Origin: CAYMCJ01 sp964388985
GTDB lineage: Bacteria > Patescibacteriota > Patescibacteriia > Patescibacteriales > CAYMCJ01
DNA: 22,116 nt
Reading direction: 5' to 3'
NCBI GenBank assembly: GCA_964388985.1
Contig: CAYMCJ010000016.1
Coordinates: 1-22,116, forward strand
Every line of letters begins with the position of its first letter. Positions within the stretch are counted from its first letter, which is position 1. Of this stretch, positions 15,101-20,233 are shown piece by piece. The translations under genes and the position numbers were made by a program. Below the pieces are notes generated by a model that searched no databases, was not told the origin of the DNA, and worked only from the letters and a program-made list of their open reading frames with translations.

Positions 15101-16448
15101 ATATTTGTATTTTATCTTTTGGCTCACTAATTAACTCTTTTAATACTTTTATAACTGATTCAAATTCTTCAAAAAATTCTTTTTCTGTGTGTTTACATGT
15201 ATATTTTCCAGTTATTTTAGATTTATATAAATTTCTCATTGGAAAATAAATATCTCTCTTACCCCTTTCTTGGTCTGTCAAGCAATAATTTCTTACACTT
15301 TTAATCTGTTTATATCTACTATCGGGGAAAATTATTGTCCAACCGTCTATATAACTGAAATCTATTTCCTTTCCTTGTTTTTTTACTAAATCTTTATAAA
15401 AATTAATTATTTTTTCGGCAATTTTGTCTTGACTCAAATTTTTTTCATCTTCTTTTTCTAGACAAATTCTTTTTACTTGAGCTGGATTAAAATTTTGCCC
15501 CTTAAAATTAAAACTAGTATCGTTTGTCAGAACAGGATATTTATATTTTCCTGAATATACTTTTGCTTTCTTTAACGAATTCTTTAAAGCGTCCGAAGAA
15601 TCTTCTCGTGCATCAATTAATTCAGGGACTAACTCTATTTTAATTTTAGGGTTAATTTTCTTAAATAATTTTTTAACTCTTTTAAATTTTGAATCATTAC
15701 TAGTCGCAAAATATATCTTATCAAATTGACAATCGGCAATCGTCAATCGAAAATCTATAATCGCTCCCTCGCTCCGGCCTATCCAATTCCTCTGAATTGT
15801 TTTTACATCTTCCGACCAGTCAATCTGCTCTAAATTTTTAAGCAATTTCTCGGCATAGTCGGTAATCCGCCAAAACCACTGCTTCATCTGTTTTTTAATC
15901 ACTTCCGCTTCGCAACGTTCGCATTTCCCGCTAATAACCTGCTCGTCTGACAATACGGTTTTGCAAGACGGACACCAGTTTACCGAAGATTCCTTCCTAT
16001 AAACCAACCCTTTCTCATACATTTTTAAAAATAGCCATTGGGTCCATTTATAATAATTTAACTTATAGGTTTCCACTGTCCGACTCCAATCATAAGCATT
16101 GCCAATCATATGCAGCTGCTCGTAAAACTTTTTTTCCGTACGGGCGGAAACATCCTTAATATGCTCTTTTATTTTTATGGCGTAATTTTCCGAATGTATA
16201 CCAAAACCGTCCAAACCAATCGGCTCAAATACGTCTAAACCCTGTAAACGTTTAAACCGGCCGTAAGCGTCGGAATGCACAAAAGCGTACATATTGCCGA
16301 CATGCAACCCTTCAGCCGACGGATAAGGAAACATCATTAAATTATAAAAAGGCTTCTTTGCCTTATTTAAATCTGTTTGATATAGTTTCTCCTTTTTCCA
16401 TCTCTCCTGCCATTTTTTTTCTATAATTTTATGATTATACTCACTCAT
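12120..16448 (-). CDS. leuS: Leucyl-tRNA synthetase with three inserted enzyme-like domains
   Basis: LeuRS charges tRNA-Leu with leucine using ATP and edits mischarged tRNA. The class I core is complete: HVGN in the HIGH position (49-52), KISKS (1207-1211), DWCISRQRYWG (841-851), the CP1 editing motif TTRPDT (451-456) with HDERD (578-582), zinc-ribbon Cys pairs C159/C162 with C176/C179 and C859/C862 with C1108/C1111, and the C-terminal VNGKVRDKL domain (1389-1397). At 1442 aa it is far longer than the usual 800-870. The excess is three in-frame insertions (about 243-441, 600-800 and 864-1066) and two repeat-encoded loops (about 476-513 and 1269-1292). The frame is open throughout and core motifs resume cleanly after each insert. 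The start is ATG at 16448 (MSEYNHKIIEKKW, the canonical beginning). No T-box leader is visible upstream. Confidence 0.96.
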   Translation of the reverse strand: MSEYNHKIIEKKWQERWKKEKLYQTDLNKAKKPFYNLMMFPYPSAEGLHVGNMYAFVHSDAYGRFKRLQGLDVFEPIGLDGFGIHSENYAIKIKEHIKDVSARTEKKFYEQLHMIGNAYDWSRTVETYKLNYYKWTQWLFLKMYEKGLVYRKESSVNWCPSCKTVLSDEQVISGKCERCEAEVIKKQMKQWFWRITDYAEKLLKNLEQIDWSEDVKTIQRNWIGRSEGAIIDFRLTIADCQFDKIYFATSNDSKFKRVKKLFKKINPKIKIELVPELIDAREDSSDALKNSLKKAKVYSGKYKYPVLTNDTSFNFKGQNFNPAQVKRICLEKEDEKNLSQDKIAEKIINFYKDLVKKQGKEIDFSYIDGWTIIFPDSRYKQIKSVRNYCLTDQERGKRDIYFPMRNLYKSKITGKYTCKHTEKEFFEEFESVIKVLKELISEPKDKIQIYTTRPDTLFGCTYFVLSPEHEIIKNYHRLGHRILRGHARGDDGIPPTVNTIKWRDKLQITNYKKVEEYIKKAKQKSDIERTDLAKEKTGVKLEGLMAINPVNNETIPIFVADYVLAGYGTGAIMAVPAHDERDWEFAKKYDLPITEVVQAAGSRQQATDKVVILHGRQSFNESDLPPQNKRHWLGWLKRELEKKNIEAINPLIPNDWEASYEDWKKEVEKIEVDKNTTLVGTSAGGAFLVRWLGETKKSVNKLILVAPAKSSDDKKNKNKQDFYNFEIDSEIKKRVNDIVIYVSNDEKNILKSVDLYSKQLDARLVKLENRGHFTIFDNPVNKEFPELLDEISGESCFVGEGVNINSGFLDGLKTAEAKEKIIKWLEKAGLGKKEINYKLRDWCISRQRYWGPPIPMVYCEQCAKESSKDVLILHGWEDSSKSIFIPGLRKNLEEKGYRVYAFDAPNTDAPDFNEWYKFIEAKIKENKLHNFSIVGHSMGGHLAVKLAEKYKIKSLVLAMPVGFNPSEKYFNQFKDKLTAEEMMVFKNYQARNLDVKKVKRNANNINIIFGEKDKWIIGEVRDYYIKNFKNKAKIEIYKYYAHLREDENIKNVPEIENLFPVLDSNSAGWVPVPEKDLPVILPEMDDFLPDGTGKGPLNKIKDFVNTTCPKCGGSAKRETDVSDPFVDSSWYFMRYLCTDFNNQALDKKRLEKWMPVDMYIGGKEHSVLHLLYSRFVTMVMHDLGYTPEPEPYKRFRAHGLLIAGGAKISKSKGNIINPDEYIEKFGADAVRMYLMFLGDMRQGGDWQDKGMTGMYRFVNKIYRLLNKTNSKFKISNSKQIQNSKFKIQNLEINKLLHKTIKGVGEDLENLKYNTAISKLMIFVNAAQEENCSKGEFSQFSILLAPFAPHLAEELWSRLGNKESVFKQKWPKYDKNLVKDEMIELVIQVNGKVRDKLKVSADIIETEANKLAVESEKIKKWIDGKKVIKVIFIKGRLVNIVIK
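12583..12642. repeat. In-frame heptad array in leuS, TTTTGAA (4+2 copies)
   Basis: Four perfect TTTTGAA units (12583-12610), an 18-nt interruption, then two more (12629-12642). On the coding strand they encode the Asn/Ser/Lys/Phe-rich stretch at residues about 1269-1292, between the KISKS region and the anticodon-binding helices, where LeuRS proteins normally have a short linker. Confidence 0.9.
13251..13859 (-). other. LeuRS insertion C: alpha/beta hydrolase domain
   Basis: Residues 864-1066 carry a complete small alpha/beta hydrolase: first strand VLILHGWEDS (870-879), nucleophile elbow GHSMGG (935-940, Ser937), an acid in FGEKDKW (Asp1013), and a histidine in YAHLRED (His1042). It is inserted between CEQC (859-862) and WVPVPEKDLPV (1069-1079), which are adjacent in ordinary LeuRS, so it splits the zinc-binding Cys pairs by about 200 residues. 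Closest in appearance to RBBP9/YdeN-type serine hydrolases. Substrate unknown. Confidence 0.88.
14049..14660 (-). other. LeuRS insertion B: second alpha/beta hydrolase domain
   Basis: Residues 597-800 hold another alpha/beta hydrolase: VVILHGRQSF (610-619), nucleophile elbow GTSAGG (680-685, Ser682), Asp745 in YVSNDE, and His772 in RGHF. It replaces a short loop of the CP1 region, between DLPITEVV (590-597) and INSGFLDGLKTAEAK (804-818). It resembles insertion C in fold but little in sequence, so it is either an old duplication or a separate acquisition. The Gln/Ala-rich border at 598-608 is encoded by degenerate heptads. Confidence 0.86.
14624..14658. repeat. Degenerate heptad array at the border of LeuRS insertion B
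   Basis: Five consecutive 7-nt units of the pattern TGYYTGY or near it (TGTCTGT, TGCTTGT, then three more diverged) encode residues 598-608 exactly at the N-terminal edge of the inserted hydrolase. Confidence 0.65.
14913..14933. repeat. In-frame heptad array in leuS, TTTGTAA x3
   Basis: Three perfect TTTGTAA units followed by a broken fourth encode LQITNYK (506-512). The array abuts a GC-rich palindromic stretch. Confidence 0.88.
14939..15023. repeat. GC-rich palindromic element translated within leuS
   Basis: About 85 bp of consecutive imperfect inverted repeats: CCCGCCAC against GTGGGCGGG, GTCGCC-TCT-GGCGTGAC, and CCGCA-GAA-TGCGG. Together these encode residues 476-505 (including RILRGHARGDDGIPP), which ordinary LeuRS lacks. 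The GC content is far above the rest of the gene. The words TCCCGCC and GGCGGGAT are shared with the intergenic element at 5960-6022. In-frame palindromic insertions of this type are known from Rickettsia. Confidence 0.75.
15126..15722 (-). other. LeuRS insertion A: ITPase/HAM1-like domain
   Basis: Residues 243-441 resemble the RdgB/HAM1 non-canonical purine NTP pyrophosphatase fold: FATSNDSKFKRVKKLF (247-262) matches the ATGNxxKxxE start, REDSSDALKNSLKKAK (281-296) matches the ETGxTFxENAxxKA helix, and LTNDTSFNFKG (307-317) sits where ADDSGLxVD is expected. Several catalytic positions differ from the consensus, so activity is uncertain. It lies in a hairpin at the start of the CP1 editing domain, between NWIGRSEGA (221-229) and KIQIYTTRPDT (446-456). 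Confidence 0.78.
15729..15756. repeat. Heptad array at the border of LeuRS insertion A (nCAATCG)
   Basis: Units ACAATCG, GCAATCG, TCAATCG and a diverged fourth encode residues about 231-240, just before the ITPase-like domain begins. This mirrors the position of the heptads beside insertion B. Confidence 0.8.
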
Positions 16449-16517
16449 AAATAATACAAATTTTAAAATTATATTTATATATTTATATTAGCCTGAACTG
16501 CCTAAAATTGCAAATAA

Positions 16518-16548
16518 AAAAGCATGGAACGCTATGCACTATGCTTTT
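16518..16548 (-). terminator. Weak intrinsic terminator after the small membrane protein gene
   Basis: AAAAGCAT (16518-16525) and ATGCTTTT (16541-16548) form an 8-bp stem around a 15-nt loop. On the minus strand the stem is followed by a T-rich run, 35 bp past the stop at 16583. It would separate the upstream operon from leuS, whose start is 70 bp further on. Confidence 0.6.
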
Positions 16549-16582
16549 ATAGTTTATTCTCCTTCGTTAAAGTTTAATGATG

Positions 16583-16903
16583 CTAAAAGAAATCAATCGC
16601 GAAACGTATTATTCCTCCCAATAAAGTTTTTCTTCGTACATATAATACGCCTGATTCCCAATCGGGATAATATTTTTTTAATGATTTCCTGATATCAAAA
16701 TGTAAAAACCAACCATGATGTTCGCCATACCTCAGTAATCTGCTAACATACGCAAAACAAAATATGCCCGCCAAACTAATCGCCGAATACCAAAGCCAAA
16801 TTACATCAACCCTTAAACCGCCCCATAAGGAGATTAACAATAATCCAAACAATGTATTTGATACAAAATCATTCAAAACCATAATTTTTCTTAGCTTATT
16901 CAA
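16583..16903 (-). CDS. Small two-span membrane protein, TTG start with strong SD
   Basis: The 106-aa product has two likely membrane segments (about 15-30 and 33-53). A basic, aromatic C-terminal half follows (SRLLRYGEHHGWF, RKSLKKYYPDW, RRKTLLGG), probably cytoplasmic, with a final short hydrophobic stretch. The start codon is TTG at 16903; it is supported by a near-ideal AAAGGAGG seven nt upstream, one of the strongest ribosome binding sites in the window. I do not recognise a family. It is the last gene of the apparent operon from 18591, 26 bp after another small membrane protein with an equally strong site, and is followed by a candidate terminator. The pair may form one small membrane complex, but that is inference from adjacency. 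Confidence 0.72.
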   Translation of the reverse strand: MNKLRKIMVLNDFVSNTLFGLLLISLWGGLRVDVIWLWYSAISLAGIFCFAYVSRLLRYGEHHGWFLHFDIRKSLKKYYPDWESGVLYVRRKTLLGGIIRFAIDFF

Positions 16904-16929
16904 GGTTTATCCTCCTTTCTTAAATATCA

Positions 16930-17142
16930 CTAATTTAACATCATTATCCTTTTACTGGCAAAATCGCTAAAATGATTATCGTCTTTATGAGGTCTGTTTG
17001 CAAAATACATTATTAGTCTAATATACAAAAATCCCGCGCACGAACTAATTGCACCCAATAATTCAAGCCCTTGATTAAAACAAAAAAAAGCCAAATAAAT
17101 AAAAAAATAACAGCCAAAAATTTCCGCGACGTAAATTAGCAT
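16930..17142 (-). CDS. Small two-span membrane protein with strong SD
   Basis: The 70-aa product consists of two hydrophobic segments (about 4-26 and 29-49) and a short charged tail (NRPHKDDNHFSDFASKR). An optimal GAGGAGG lies 6 nt before the ATG at 17142, in contrast to the SD-less housekeeping genes around it. It starts 15 bp after the exonuclease III stop and 26 bp before the next small membrane gene, so co-transcription is likely. I do not recognise a family. Its size, two spans and the paired neighbour would fit a holin-like, toxin-like or small transporter subunit, but no motif supports any of these. Confidence 0.7.
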   Translation of the reverse strand: MLIYVAEIFGCYFFIYLAFFCFNQGLELLGAISSCAGFLYIRLIMYFANRPHKDDNHFSDFASKRIMMLN

Positions 17143-17157
17143 CTTCTTCCTCCTCTG

Positions 17158-17970
17158 TTAAAATTTAATCTCTATCCCTACCGGACAATGGTCTGAGCCT
17201 TGTATTTTATTTAAAATGAACGGTTTTTTAATACATCTTACTAATTTAGCAGACACACAAAAATAGTCAATCCGCCAGCCGATATTTCTGGCCCTGGCAT
17301 TAAACTTATAACTCCACCAGGAAAATTCTTGCTTTTTAGGGTATACTTTTCTAAAAGTATCAATAAAACCGGCTTTAAAAAATTTTGTCATCCAGTCTCT
17401 TTCTTCGTAAGTAAATCCGGGATTACCAATATTGTCTTTCGGTCGGGATAAATCAATTTCTTGGTGTGCTACATTAAAATCACCACCGATTATAACCGGC
17501 TTTTTCTTTTCCAATTTTTTTAGATATTTTAATAAATTATCATTAAATTCCAACTTATAATTTAAGCGGGATAATTCATGATTGGCGTTTGGAAAATAGA
17601 CATTAACCAAATAAAATTTCTTAAACTCTGCTGTCTGCACCCGACCCTCTATATCAAATTTCTTTATGTCAAAACCGTTGTTTACATTTTCAGAAACAGA
17701 ACAATGTTCTAATAAAGGCACAGAACAATATTCTGCGCCTACGATTTTTTCATTAATTAATATGGCGGTGCCGCTGTAACCTGGCCTTTGGGCGCAATTC
17801 CAAAATTCCTGATATCCTGGGAAATCAAATTTTTCTTTATTCTTCACTTCCTCGGCAATTTTTATTTCCTGCAAACACAAAATATCAGGATTGGCTTTCC
17901 TTAAAAAATCTAAAAAACCCTTTCTAACTACCGCCCTAATTCCATTTACGTTCCATGATATAATTTTCAT
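17158..17970 (-). CDS. xthA: Exonuclease III family AP endonuclease
   Basis: This cytoplasmic DNA repair enzyme cuts 5' of abasic sites and removes 3' blocking groups in base excision repair. The 270-aa product has all the family signatures: SWNVNGIRA (5-13), LCLQEIK with the metal-binding Glu (E35), GYSGTAIL (64-71), VNVYFPN (122-128), GGDFNVAHQEIDL (162-174, with D164 and N166), FTYEERDWM (186-194), SWWSYKFNARARNIGWRIDYF (217-237), and the catalytic GSDHCPVGIEI (258-268). Residues 80-103 are longer than usual and contain a near-duplicate of eight codons (EYCSV then EHCSV). The gene follows the SpeD-like gene with only 4 bp between and precedes two small membrane genes, so it is probably co-transcribed with them. 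No Shine-Dalgarno sequence is seen. Confidence 0.96.
   Translation of the reverse strand: MKIISWNVNGIRAVVRKGFLDFLRKANPDILCLQEIKIAEEVKNKEKFDFPGYQEFWNCAQRPGYSGTAILINEKIVGAEYCSVPLLEHCSVSENVNNGFDIKKFDIEGRVQTAEFKKFYLVNVYFPNANHELSRLNYKLEFNDNLLKYLKKLEKKKPVIIGGDFNVAHQEIDLSRPKDNIGNPGFTYEERDWMTKFFKAGFIDTFRKVYPKKQEFSWWSYKFNARARNIGWRIDYFCVSAKLVRCIKKPFILNKIQGSDHCPVGIEIKF
17698..17734. repeat. Duplicated 13-bp palindrome inside xthA
   Basis: AGAACAATGTTCT (17698-17710) and AGAACAATATTCT (17722-17734) are each palindromic and lie exactly 24 bp apart. They encode the doubled EYCSV / EHCSV segment in a variable loop of exonuclease III. Confidence 0.75.
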
Positions 17971-17974
17971 AATG

Positions 17975-18379
17975 CTAATTGCGAATTAAAACTTTCATTT
18001 TACTCTTTTTAGCTTTAAAAAATAAATGGCAATATTTTTTCGCCTTTTCAGCGGAAAAATATTGGCAACTAAAAATATCAACAAAAGCCCTATTGTCTTG
18101 CTCGTCAAAATGGGCGGTTATAGAAGAAGTTTCAATAAACTGCATCATTGAATATCCTTCTAGCGGCCCCTCGGCAAATCTTTCAATTAAGGGCGACCCG
18201 TATCTTTTCATGTCGATTAGCCGGCAGAGGTTAACTACAAATTTCTTTATTGCCTTAGGTGAATTAATTAATTTCGGGTCACATTGATAAAGGTTTATGC
18301 TAGCCAATAGACCCCAAGCTTTTTGGCTATCATACTTGCCCTTGCTTACTGCAGGTGCAAATCCCGGACTCTTTTTCAT
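17975..18379 (-). CDS. speD: SpeD-like pyruvoyl-dependent decarboxylase (S-adenosylmethionine decarboxylase family)
   Basis: SpeD proteins self-cleave at a serine to make a pyruvoyl cofactor and decarboxylate S-adenosylmethionine for spermidine synthesis. This 134-aa protein has the family's single-domain size. The three key residues keep their spacing: Ser85 (in ETSSITAH) as the probable cleavage serine, His90 at +5 and Cys105 at +20 (in VDIFSC), matching Ser63, His68 and Cys83 of the Thermotoga enzyme. The usual SH-IHTWPE signature is replaced by SSITAHFDE, so substrate recognition may differ. Single-domain SpeD homologues with altered pockets have been reported to act on ornithine or arginine. 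No spermidine synthase lies nearby. It precedes xthA by 4 bp and follows a 49-aa gene. The start at 18379 has a weak GGA upstream. Confidence 0.75.
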   Translation of the reverse strand: MKKSPGFAPAVSKGKYDSQKAWGLLASINLYQCDPKLINSPKAIKKFVVNLCRLIDMKRYGSPLIERFAEGPLEGYSMMQFIETSSITAHFDEQDNRAFVDIFSCQYFSAEKAKKYCHLFFKAKKSKMKVLIRN

Positions 18380-18441
18380 TTCTTGTCCAGCTTACCCGAA
18401 TGATTGCAATCGGTTGGGCATATAAATTATTAATAAATTTA

Positions 18442-18591
18442 TCACTTATTCTTTATAATTTTCTGTAAATGACGAACGCTGGCTCCGGTTACTTTCATTT
18501 TAATCTTCTTTCGCCGATCTTGTTTCTGATATTTTTTTTCCACGGTTACTTCAACTTCTTTAAAATTAATATTATATTTTTGTTTATTCAT
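18442..18591 (-). CDS. Short basic protein (49 aa), hypothetical
   Basis: A 49-codon minus-strand frame runs from the ATG at 18591 to the TGA at 18444-18442. The product starts MNKQKYNINFKEVEVTVEKK and ends KVTGASVRHLQKIIKNK. It is very basic, with an apparent strand-rich first half and an amphipathic last helix. It fills the gap between the divergent plus-strand gene and the SpeD-like gene, with 62 bp between its stop and that start. Codon choice looks like that of its neighbours, and the overlapping plus-strand frame is a low-complexity Phe/Ile/Tyr string that looks spurious. I do not recognise a family; size and charge would suit an RNA- or ribosome-binding protein. It could still be a chance ORF. 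Confidence 0.55.
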   Translation of the reverse strand: MNKQKYNINFKEVEVTVEKKYQKQDRRKKIKMKVTGASVRHLQKIIKNK

Positions 18592-18661
18592 AAAAAATGT
18601 TATAATTATTACAGTAATCCAAACATCTCTATTATATCAAATTATTTATATATTAACATCA

Positions 18662-19363
18662 ATGCCAGATATAAACAATGAAAAACCGCTATATAAAAAA
18701 TGGTGGGGAATTATTTTAATAATAGTTTTAGCCCTAATTTTAATTTTTATAGTTGCCTTTAGCTTTTATATCTTTAGTATAATAAAACGAGCAAACAGCT
18801 ATAACCTTGAAAATTTACCATTATTGCCACCGCCTTCTTTTTATGAAAACAAAAAAATTATTGAGGGAGAAAATAATTATTGGCTCGGCTCGGCTAATCC
18901 TAAAATAATTATCGTTGAATTCGGAGATTTCAGCTGTCCGCTTTGCAAAAATTCATTCTCAAAACTTCGCGAAATTAGCTTAAAGTATAAAAATAATGTT
19001 AAAATAATATACAGAGATTATCCTATATATGAAAATTCTATTGAACAGGCTCAAGCGGCTCGTTGCGCCGGAGAACAAGGATTATTCTGGCTAATGTATG
19101 ATAAACTTTTCCAAAATCAGGAAAAATATGATAGCGACTACCTGCCAGAAATGGCTAACCAAATAGGGGTTGATATAAACCGATTTAACGACTGCCTTAA
19201 TAAAGAAAAATATCTAACCGCCATAAAAAAAGATTTTGCCGACGCGGAAGAATTAAAAGTTACCGGAACTCCGACCTGGTTTATAAATGGCTACAAAATA
19301 CCGGGAGACATACCTTATAATACTTTTATACAAATTATAGAAAAATCCTTGCAAAATTTCTAA
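18662..19363 (+). CDS. Membrane-anchored DsbA-like thiol-disulfide oxidoreductase
   Basis: The 233-aa product has one transmembrane segment (about 15-41), a short linker, and a DsbA/DSBA-type thioredoxin-fold domain (about 65-233) facing outside. The active site is C92-P-L-C95 in FGDFSCPLCKNSF. The cis-proline motif is VTGTPTWFING (Pro204), and the helical insertion carries ARCAGEQGLFW (C134) and FNDCLN (C178), a second Cys pair common in this family. Such proteins introduce or isomerise disulfides in exported proteins, with electrons passed to a membrane partner such as DsbB or VKOR; no such partner lies in the window. The many Cys-rich exported proteins at 2185-10052 are plausible clients (inference). 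The start at 18662 puts the charged MPDINNEKPLYKK before the anchor. Its stop codon lies inside a heptad array. Confidence 0.92.
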   Translation: MPDINNEKPLYKKWWGIILIIVLALILIFIVAFSFYIFSIIKRANSYNLENLPLLPPPSFYENKKIIEGENNYWLGSANPKIIIVEFGDFSCPLCKNSFSKLREISLKYKNNVKIIYRDYPIYENSIEQAQAARCAGEQGLFWLMYDKLFQNQEKYDSDYLPEMANQIGVDINRFNDCLNKEKYLTAIKKDFADAEELKVTGTPTWFINGYKIPGDIPYNTFIQIIEKSLQNF

Positions 19364-19381
19364 TTTGTAATTTCTAATTTT
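19361..19381. repeat. Heptad array, TAATTTn x3
   Basis: Units TAATTTG, TAATTTC and TAATTTT begin exactly on the stop codon of the DsbA-like gene. The remaining spacer up to porG (46 bp in total) shows no Shine-Dalgarno sequence or clear promoter. Confidence 0.75.
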
Positions 19382-19409
19382 CAACAAAACATTAAATAAA
19401 TTTAAAACT

Positions 19410-19952
19410 ATGATTCAAATTCGCATCCACGGCCGCGGAGGCCAAGGCGTTGTTACGGCGGCTGAATTAATAGCCATTGCCGCTTTTAAAGACGGAAAAC
19501 AAACGCAGGCTTTCCCTTCTTTTGGCGTGGAAAGAACAGGCGCCCCAATTGAATCATTTGTACGTATTGATAATGAATTTATTAAAACCAGAGAGCATAT
19601 TTATAATCCGGACGTTTTAATAGTTCAGGACGCCTCTCTGCTTGACACAGTTGATGTTTCTAGAGGCTGTGGCTCAAAAACCGTCGCGATTATAAATACT
19701 TCTAAAACTAAGAAAAATCTTAATTTAAATTTGCCTGAAAATAATATTTATACCGTTGATGCCACCAAAATTGCCCTTGAAATAATTAAAAAAAATATTG
19801 TTAATACCGTAATATTGGGCGCCTTTGCCAAAATAACCGGCCTGATAAGCTTAGATGGGCTTAAAAAAGCAATTCAACAAAAATTTTCTGCCAAAGGAAT
19901 AGATGTTATAAATAAAAATATTAAAGCAGTCACAAAATCTTACAATTTTTAA
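19410..19952 (+). CDS. porG: Pyruvate:ferredoxin oxidoreductase, gamma subunit
   Basis: The gamma subunit is part of the four-subunit 2-oxoacid:ferredoxin oxidoreductase, which converts pyruvate and CoA to acetyl-CoA, CO2 and reduced ferredoxin; it contributes to CoA binding. The 180-aa product shows the family's N-terminal HGRGGQGVVTAAELIA (7-22), AFPSFGVERTGAP (39-51), and NPDVLIVQDASLL (67-79), at normal length. The delta subunit starts 14 bp after its stop and the alpha subunit follows, giving gamma-delta-alpha order. Substrate specificity (pyruvate rather than another 2-oxoacid) is inferred from overall similarity and the presence of a separate delta subunit, and is not proven by sequence. 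No Shine-Dalgarno sequence is seen. Confidence 0.93.
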   Translation: MIQIRIHGRGGQGVVTAAELIAIAAFKDGKQTQAFPSFGVERTGAPIESFVRIDNEFIKTREHIYNPDVLIVQDASLLDTVDVSRGCGSKTVAIINTSKTKKNLNLNLPENNIYTVDATKIALEIIKKNIVNTVILGAFAKITGLISLDGLKKAIQQKFSAKGIDVINKNIKAVTKSYNF

Positions 19953-19966
19953 TTTGCATTATTTCT

Positions 19967-20233
19967 ATGAAAATAACAGCTAAAGCAAATTCAATAACAA
20001 AAAATAAAACTGGCGGCTGGCGCACTTTTAGGCCTAAAACCGATTTTAAAAAATGTATTGGCTGCGGCACTTGCGCTCGTGTTTGTCCTGAAAACGTTAT
20101 TACCATGACTAAAGATAATTTAAACCCCAAAAAACTTAAACCTAAAACTGATTATAATTTCTGTAAGGGTTGCGGTTTATGCGCCGAAGAATGCCCGGTT
20201 AAGGCGATTAAAATGATATTGGACAAGAAGTAA
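19967..20233 (+). CDS. porD: Pyruvate:ferredoxin oxidoreductase, delta subunit (2x[4Fe-4S] ferredoxin)
   Basis: The 88-aa protein is the electron-transfer subunit that passes electrons from the catalytic subunits to external ferredoxin. Two complete CxxCxxCxxxCP motifs are present, with Cys at 30/33/36/40 and 66/69/72/76, each binding one [4Fe-4S] cluster. The N-terminal GGWRTFRPKTDFKKC is typical of PorD. It lies between the gamma gene (14 bp away) and the alpha gene (118 bp away, across a strong AT-rich inverted repeat). Confidence 0.94.
   Translation: MKITAKANSITKNKTGGWRTFRPKTDFKKCIGCGTCARVCPENVITMTKDNLNPKKLKPKTDYNFCKGCGLCAEECPVKAIKMILDKK

Noticed and set aside
12120..16448. Inteins as explanation for the oversized LeuRS
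   Set aside because: The insert borders lack the Cys/Ser start and the His-Asn plus Cys/Ser/Thr end, there are no Hint or homing endonuclease motifs, and the inserts have clear hydrolase and ITPase-like signatures.
16449..16582. T-box or leucine leader upstream of leuS
   Set aside because: The 134-bp gap shows only a short hairpin with a T-run that fits a terminator of the upstream gene. There is no T-box sequence and no Leu-rich leader peptide.
18469..18681. Plus-strand 70-aa ORF
   Set aside because: Low-complexity Phe/Ile/Tyr/Asn content, overlap with the start of the DsbA-like gene, and an opposing minus-strand frame of better quality.
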